Below are positions 53,294 to 57,347 of a DNA stretch of 57,347 nucleotides, in pieces. Both the position numbers and the translations under genes were made by a program. The notes beneath the pieces were generated by a model. The model was not told the origin of the DNA, searched no databases, and was given only the letters and a program-made list of their open reading frames with translations. Each line of letters opens with the position of its first letter. Within the stretch, counting starts at the first letter, position 1. Origin of the DNA: Bacteroidota bacterium (GTDB lineage Bacteria > Bacteroidota > Bacteroidia > UKL13-3); contig JAIYCU010000006.1 of the NCBI GenBank assembly GCA_027487835.1, positions 1 through 57,347 of the forward strand, read 5' to 3'.

Positions 53294-53619
53294 TTATCTG
53301 TTATTAACATCCTTTTTGTCATCAATATTATCCCAAACCATCGCTACTTTTCCTCTGGTATTCATGGCTTCAATATAGCTTAATGATTTCGGAATTTCTA
53401 TATAAGAATTGGTTTTTTTGATATGAACTTCAATTTTCCTATTTTGAATCAAGGATGCTAATGTCTCTAAATCTTTTGTGTTAGCCTCAGCAGTAAATTG
53501 AGCCAAAGAGAATTTGTTAAAAGCCTTATTTAAAAGAACTGAAATCATATGACCCATCGTTGTGAAACCAACAATAATACAGCGGTTAATTTAGCACCAT
53601 AGGCTTTTGCAATTTGCAA
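53294..53619 (-). pseudogene. Zinc-type alcohol dehydrogenase remnant, deleted and frameshifted
   Basis: The right-hand end reads TLQIAKAYGAKLTAV, the Rossmann-fold start of MDR (zinc-type or quinone-oxidoreductase) enzymes. It is followed at once, in another frame, by IIVGFTTMGHMISVLLNK and KFSLAQFTAEANTKDLETLA, the C-terminal part ending TRGKVAMVWDN. About 100 central residues and the whole N-terminal GroES-like domain are missing. The 87-codon open frame at 53294-53557 is therefore a fragment, not a real small gene. Confidence 0.75.
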
Positions 53620-53710
53620 AGTTAATATTAGTACAAAAGCCAATAGAAAGTACAAATGTTCAGCCTATTAATAAAGCCCCACTTTTGATAAACCCATGTT
53701 AGCTGTGTCT
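53620..53710. repeat. Possible degraded CTAAC element (copy E)
   Basis: Holds ACAAATGTTCAGCC and ends ATGTTAGCTG just before the sigma-factor gene, similar to the distal part of copies D and G. Similarity is partial. Confidence 0.3.
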
Positions 53711-54949
53711 TTACTTTTTAAGGTCTTTCAATTTTTTGTTTAATAGTGATTTGTCATTATCCGACTTTGCTTTTTTTTGTGCAATTTCAAAATATGATAT
53801 AGCTTTTACATTGTCAATGTCTGTATGTAAATAACCAAGCAAGGAAAAGTAAAAATGATTGCTAAGGAGATTTAATTTTTCTGCCTCTATAATTGCAATT
53901 TGTTTTCCCTTTACTTTTGCCAAGGCATAAGTTCTGTTTAGTGCTGTTATAGGTGAATATTCAATTAGCAAAAGTTGATTATATGCTTGTAAAATATTTT
54001 CCCACTTTTGGGGGTTTTCGATTTTGCTACTATGCCAATAGGCAATGTTTGCCTCTAAATGATACTTGCTTAATTTATGACCTTGGGCGCTTTGTATTAA
54101 ATAAAAATTTCCTTTTGCTATTAGTTCCTCGTTCCATAAATTTTTATCTTGTTGATCATATAAAACTGGTTCGCCTATTTGATTGGTTCTTGCTTCAAAA
54201 CGTGAAGAATGAAAGCACATTAAAGACATTAATGCGTTTACGATGGGTTTGTTTGTAACTTCGTTTTCTATCAAAAAATAATTTAATCGCATTGCTTCCA
54301 AACACAATTCTTTTCGCAAATGAGTTTTATGTGTATTAGAATGGTAACCTTCATTAAAAAGCAAGTATAATGTTGTCAAAACAGTTTCTAATCTCGTATT
54401 AATATCATTTTCAGTAGGAAATTCGATTTTAATATTTGCTGTTCGTAATTTTTCTTTAGCTCTAAATAATCGTTTGTTGATTGTTTCTTTATTGGTCAAG
54501 AATGCCTCTGCAATTTCTTCAATACCAAAGCCACATAGTATTCTTAATGCTAAACCAATTTGTGCTTCTGTAGGAATTATTGGATTGCAAATTGTGAAAA
54601 TCATTTGCAATTGGCTATCAGTTATATTTTTATTGGATAAATCAACTTCAATTTCTTCAGTTTGGTTTTGATTGTGTTTAAGGGAAGGGATAATTTTTTC
54701 TTCAACTATTTTGTTTCGTTTAAGGTAGTCTTTGGTCTTGTTTTTAGCAACAGCATAAAGCCAAGCGGTTGGATTTTCGGGAATGCCTTTTAATCCCCAT
54801 GTTTCAGAAGCCAATAAAAAAGTATCGTTAGTAATGTCCTCTGCAATTTCAATCCCGCTCATTGCGGGACCAAACAACTTACAGAGTACGGAAATTATTT
54901 TTCTGTACTCTGTTTTAAAAAGTTGTGTAATTAATTCTTTCTCGTTCAA
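53711..54949 (-). CDS. ECF42-type RNA polymerase sigma factor with TPR-like C-terminal domain
   Basis: An extracytoplasmic-function sigma factor of about 412 residues. Sigma-2 (LFKTEYRKIISVLCKLFG, IAEDITNDTFLLASETWG, AWLYAVAKNKTKDYLKRN), a linker, and sigma-4 with EAQIGLALRILCGFGIEEIA and FLTNKETINKRLFRAKEKLR. A long C-terminal helical domain (about 190-412) with TPR-like repeats is the mark of group ECF42. The start is a TTG at 54949 (1 nt after the upstream stop); an ATG at 54988 would overlap the YCII gene and is less likely. It works with the adjacent DGPF protein. Confidence 0.85.
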   Translation of the reverse strand: MNEKELITQLFKTEYRKIISVLCKLFGPAMSGIEIAEDITNDTFLLASETWGLKGIPENPTAWLYAVAKNKTKDYLKRNKIVEEKIIPSLKHNQNQTEEIEVDLSNKNITDSQLQMIFTICNPIIPTEAQIGLALRILCGFGIEEIAEAFLTNKETINKRLFRAKEKLRTANIKIEFPTENDINTRLETVLTTLYLLFNEGYHSNTHKTHLRKELCLEAMRLNYFLIENEVTNKPIVNALMSLMCFHSSRFEARTNQIGEPVLYDQQDKNLWNEELIAKGNFYLIQSAQGHKLSKYHLEANIAYWHSSKIENPQKWENILQAYNQLLLIEYSPITALNRTYALAKVKGKQIAIIEAEKLNLLSNHFYFSLLGYLHTDIDNVKAISYFEIAQKKAKSDNDKSLLNKKLKDLKK

Positions 54950-54950
54950 A

Positions 54951-55295
54951 TTAACTATTAACTGGTATGATAGATCTAACCTCAACATTTCCTCCGTGGC
55001 TAAGAATAGGACAACCTTCTGCCAATTTCATAGCTTCATCAATGTTATTTGCTTTTACAACTATGGTGCCTCCAATAATTTCTTTTACTTCTGCATATGG
55101 TCCATCTGCAATAACATTATTAGGCTTCAATGTTTTTCCTTCAAAACTCAAACGGCTGCCACCTGACATTTTTCCTTGTGCAGCAATACCGCCCATCCAA
55201 TCCATCCAATCTTGAATGTTGCCTTGCGTTTGTTCTGGTGTAGGTCCAAACGATTCATTAATTTCGCTTCTGAAAATCATTAAAAATTCTTTCAT
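54951..55295 (-). CDS. DGPF/YCII-domain protein, partner of the ECF42 sigma factor
   Basis: A 114-residue ferredoxin-like fold protein. The conserved motif DGPYAEVKE (64-72) is the DGPF signature; FLMIFRSEINESFGP and GGTIVVKANNIDEAMKLAEG complete the family pattern. DGPF proteins are genetically linked to ECF42 sigma factors; enzymatic activity is not proved. Start 55295. It ends 1 nt before the sigma-factor start codon (TTG). Confidence 0.88.
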   Translation of the reverse strand: MKEFLMIFRSEINESFGPTPEQTQGNIQDWMDWMGGIAAQGKMSGGSRLSFEGKTLKPNNVIADGPYAEVKEIIGGTIVVKANNIDEAMKLAEGCPILSHGGNVEVRSIIPVNS

Positions 55296-55420
55296 TTTTT
55301 TACTTTTTTAAATTGTTAAAATTTTTTGTTACAACTCTATGTCGACTGGCTTTTTCAGAATTGGACAGATTGTTGATTTTTTTTTTGAAGGTTAATTTGA
55401 TTTTGAAGTTTCGTCATAAA

Positions 55421-55560
55421 CTAACAAATAAAGGTTTTGGGCTTGGAAGGTGGCGGATTTCGGATCCCAAATCTGTCAATACCTCACAAAAGTTGATGCG
55501 AGGTAGAATTTTCAATTAAGCACTTCAACCGCCATTTAGCCAAACGCATGTTGGTGGCAG
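55421..55560 (+). repeat. Copy F of the intergenic CTAAC element
   Basis: CTAACAAATAAAGGTTTTGG, then GGAAGGTGGCGGATTTCGG and, at its far end, GCCATTTAGCC next to AACGCATGTTGGTGGCAG. The order of blocks equals that of copies C and G. It fills most of the 268-nt gap between the YCII and PfpI genes. Confidence 0.5.
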
Positions 55561-55563
55561 TTT

Positions 55564-56268
55564 TTATCTTCCATGCTTAAGTTTTATGAGTGATTGAACG
55601 TTTTTTACTATGTCCAAAATTGTCAAATCTTTTTTTGCCTCTTTCGTAAGTATTTTTTTAGCCAACTCAATTGATGCTGTGTTTGCTTCATTTATGTTTC
55701 CTGAGTTAAAAGGTGGTTTTGGGTCATACTCTATAAATAATTGATAGGCTTTGGCTTTTTCCTCTCCTACTATTTGGCTAGCTAAATATAAACTCATATC
55801 AATTCCTGCTGAAACACCTTGTGCTGTTATGATTTTGCCTTCTTGAACATATCTTTCACTTGTAGAAATCGCCCCATAGCTTTTTAGTAAATGAACCACA
55901 CCCCAATGTGAGGTTGCTTTTTTATCTTTTAATAAACCTGCTGCTGCTAAAATTATTGAACCAGAACACACAGAAGTTGTCCAAGTTGTTGTTTTGTCAA
56001 TTTTGTTAATCCAAGATAATAAGTTGGTGTCCTTGGATTCTCTAATAAAACCAACAACTGATCCTGGAATAAGCAAAATATCAGCCTTGTTAATTTCAGT
56101 AATGTCATATTCAGCAACTAGTTTTAGAAAATGTGTATCAGTTACTATTACACCTTTCTCTTTCGCAACAAACTTTATATTAGCATTGGGTAGTCTGCTT
56201 AAAATTTCGTAAGGTCCTATTGCGTCTAGTGCAGTTAGTCCAGTATATATATAGATTACTATGTCCAT
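55564..56268 (-). CDS. DJ-1/PfpI family protein (isonitrile-hydratase-like)
   Basis: A 234-residue class I glutamine amidotransferase-like protein. The nucleophile elbow TSVCSGSIILAAAGLL puts the catalytic Cys at 101, with SHWGVV downstream; the N-terminal YTGLTALDAIGPYEIL block is that of InhA-like and AraC-type-fusion members, but here there is no DNA-binding domain. The activity (isonitrile hydratase, protease or other) is open. Single gene flanked by CTAAC elements on both sides. Confidence 0.8.
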   Translation of the reverse strand: MDIVIYIYTGLTALDAIGPYEILSRLPNANIKFVAKEKGVIVTDTHFLKLVAEYDITEINKADILLIPGSVVGFIRESKDTNLLSWINKIDKTTTWTTSVCSGSIILAAAGLLKDKKATSHWGVVHLLKSYGAISTSERYVQEGKIITAQGVSAGIDMSLYLASQIVGEEKAKAYQLFIEYDPKPPFNSGNINEANTASIELAKKILTKEAKKDLTILDIVKNVQSLIKLKHGR

Positions 56269-56305
56269 TTTTTTATCTTATCAATTCAGCATGTCTTACA
56301 AAATT

Positions 56306-56443
56306 GCCACTAACCTTTTCGGGCTAAGGTGGCGATTTTTACCACAAATGTCTATGTGGAGCACTGGACTTTTAGCTGCCACAAAACTGTCTGCGGAGTA
56401 CGTAACCCCGTCTATTGTAAATGTGCTTTTAGCAGCTGGGGTA
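56306..56443 (+). repeat. Copy G of the intergenic CTAAC element (most complete)
   Basis: Starts GCCACTAACC, continues AAGGTGGCGATTTTTACCAC and ACAAATGTCTATGTGGAGC, and ends in ATGTGCTTTTAGCAGC. The first half matches copy C, the second half copy D. The beginning is itself a near inverted repeat (GCCAC...GTGGC). Confidence 0.65.
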
Positions 56444-56461
56444 TATGATTTGTTTCTTTTA

Positions 56462-56812
56462 TTACTCAATTTCCTCCTTTTTAAATAGCTTTTTTCTATG
56501 CTTCTTTCCCCAGTCTCGTAAGGCAGCTATAACTTCATCCAATGATTTTCCATATTCAGTCAAAGAGTATTCTACAGTTGCAGGAATTGTATCATAAACT
56601 GTGCGGCTTACCAGTTCATTCATTTCTAAGTCACGTAATTCTTTTGATAGCATTTTTGGTGTTATTCCAGCTACGTCTCTTTCTAATTCCTTGAAGCGCT
56701 TGTTTCCAAAAGCCAAGGCAATTAAAATTGGTAATTTCCATTTACCGCTTAAAATTTCCAATACATCCCTAACAGGTCTTATAAATTCAGTGCACTCTCC
56801 TTTTGTGTACAT
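56462..56812 (-). CDS. HxlR-family winged-helix regulator
   Basis: A 116-residue repressor or activator. Core: RDVLEILSGKWKLPILIALA, the helix-turn-helix KRFKELERDVAGITPKMLSK and the wing VEYSLTEYGKSLDEVI. The C-terminal tail is very basic. It is divergent from an NmrA-family oxidoreductase gene, with palindromic operator-like DNA between, the usual layout for HxlR autoregulation together with a target gene. Confidence 0.9.
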   Translation of the reverse strand: MYTKGECTEFIRPVRDVLEILSGKWKLPILIALAFGNKRFKELERDVAGITPKMLSKELRDLEMNELVSRTVYDTIPATVEYSLTEYGKSLDEVIAALRDWGKKHRKKLFKKEEIE

Positions 56813-56840
56813 TTTGCTTCTTTATATTACTATACTTAAA

Positions 56841-56862
56841 TATACTAGTATACTTTGGTATA
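56841..56862. promoter_or_regulatory. Putative HxlR operator: overlapping TATAC-type palindromes
   Basis: TATACTAGTATA (56841-56852) is a perfect palindrome, followed by TATAC-TTTG-GTATA (56849-56862). They lie in the 116-nt divergent gap. Assignment as operator is inferred from position and symmetry. Confidence 0.5.
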
Positions 56863-56871
56863 GTAGTATAT

Positions 56872-56898
56872 TTTGTATAGCGAAGGTAGATAATTTCG
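56872..56898 (+). promoter_or_regulatory. Putative promoter of the NmrA-family gene
   Basis: TTTG (56872-56875), 15 nt, then TAATTTCG (56891-56898), which fits TAnnTTYG. The leader to the ATG is 30 nt. The spacer is slightly short. It lies right of the operator-like palindromes, so repressor binding would block it. Confidence 0.45.
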
Positions 56899-56928
56899 CA
56901 TCATCATTAACAATAAAATTTTAAAAAA

Positions 56929-57347
56929 ATGAAAGTACTAGTTTATGGAGCGGCAGGCTCTCAACAATTTCCTGTCATTAAAGCACTATTGAACAAAGGT
57001 GCTGAGGTTTATGCAACTACACACACAGAAACAAACTTGCAAAAACTAAACCAAGCGGGAGCAACAGCTTTGTTGGCGGATATGTCAGACGCAAACCGAT
57101 TGAAAGAAATTTCTAAAGGTATAGATGGAATTTCCTTTTTAGTACCTTTTTTTCTTGCAAATCCTAATGATGGTTTTACTTATGCCAAAAATGCAATTGA
57201 TGCCGCCATTGTAAATAATGTGAAATTTTTGGTTTGGAATTCAAGTGGTTTCATCCTTCCTGTTAAAGTGGGTAATCCTGCGATGGATATTAGAATTGAC
57301 ATTGCTAATTATTTAAAAGAAAGCGGCTTACCACACATTATTGTTCA
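56929..57347 (+). CDS. NmrA-family NAD(P)-binding oxidoreductase, C-terminus cut by window edge
   Basis: Atypical short-chain dehydrogenase/NmrA-type protein, 139 codons visible. It starts MKVLVYGAAGSQQFPVIKAL (dinucleotide-binding GxxGxxx form, with AGSQQ in place of the usual TGxxG) and continues with LLADMSDANRLKE and FLVWNSSGFILP. Such proteins act as NAD(P)H sensors or quinone reductases. It is divergent from an HxlR gene and probably its target. Confidence 0.75.
   Translation, partial: MKVLVYGAAGSQQFPVIKALLNKGAEVYATTHTETNLQKLNQAGATALLADMSDANRLKEISKGIDGISFLVPFFLANPNDGFTYAKNAIDAAIVNNVKFLVWNSSGFILPVKVGNPAMDIRIDIANYLKESGLPHIIV

Noticed and set aside
53294-53557. Independent 87-residue protein
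   Set aside because: It matches only the C-terminal end of zinc-type dehydrogenases, and a further piece of the same family is next to it in another frame; treated as a pseudogene.

Overview
The window looks like chromosome of an AT-rich member of the phylum Bacteroidota, from outside the classic gut Bacteroides. The evidence is type IX secretion (T9SS) genes and cargo (PorQ, PorP/SprF, a gliding-type CHU_C domain, a Por-type C-terminal tail), Bacteroidota-style -7 boxes (TAnnTTTG or TAnnTTCG) close to start codons, few Shine-Dalgarno sequences, and an EF-P of the Asn-tip type. Genus cannot be read from the sequence alone.

Left and centre (1-42.4 kb) is mostly conserved housekeeping DNA. It opens with rpsF-rpsR (leftward), an orphan TPR histidine kinase, then dnaX, a DUF502 protein, a UbiA-family prenyltransferase and a PagL-like lipid A deacylase. 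Next come an LpoB-like/COG3014 lipoprotein pair, a monothiol thioredoxin lipoprotein, the Prc protease, rarA, rlpA, DUF3817, efp, rsmG, a glycosyltransferase, DUF4294, lgt and threonine aldolase. A cell-surface block follows: a 1841-residue adhesin with propeller, ASPIC, two C-type-lectin-like domains, SprB repeats and CHU_C, then its PorP/SprF partner. After that are an ABC-F protein, htpG, porQ-cmk-GH92 (overlapping reading frames), small membrane and VOC proteins, a photolyase/cryptochrome, a P-type Ca2+ ATPase, a broken DUF1275 gene and a CphA-like Mur ligase without ATP-grasp.

The right part (42.4-57.3 kb) is more accessory: rlmF, a DOPA-dioxygenase-like enzyme, a GH10 xylanase with a small barrel protein, and a secreted haem-c/copper monooxygenase-like protein. 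From 48 kb rightward it is a string of short, mostly leftward single genes (thioesterase, SDR, DUF2834, a seven-repeat propeller lipoprotein, an ECF42-type sigma factor with its DGPF/YCII partner, DJ-1/PfpI) with two HxlR regulators and a divergent NmrA gene. The gaps in this stretch hold copies of a related, always same-oriented repeat, plus an eight-unit 42-bp tandem array. At least two gene remnants lie among them.

Main points for a second look: (i) an 11-copy dispersed 10-mer GGTTCAAACC, usually read as TTGGTTCAAACCG, present only from 6.2 to 42.3 kb; (ii) a run of ten A in dnaX exactly at the domain III/IV border, where a slip in either direction hits a stop within a few codons; (iii) the 42-bp array, each unit carrying a dyad and spaced at four DNA turns; (iv) the cassette-like intergenic repeat family at 49-56.5 kb; (v) internally deleted pseudogenes of DUF1275 and a zinc-type alcohol dehydrogenase. 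No rRNA, tRNA, CRISPR array, transposase or integrase was found.
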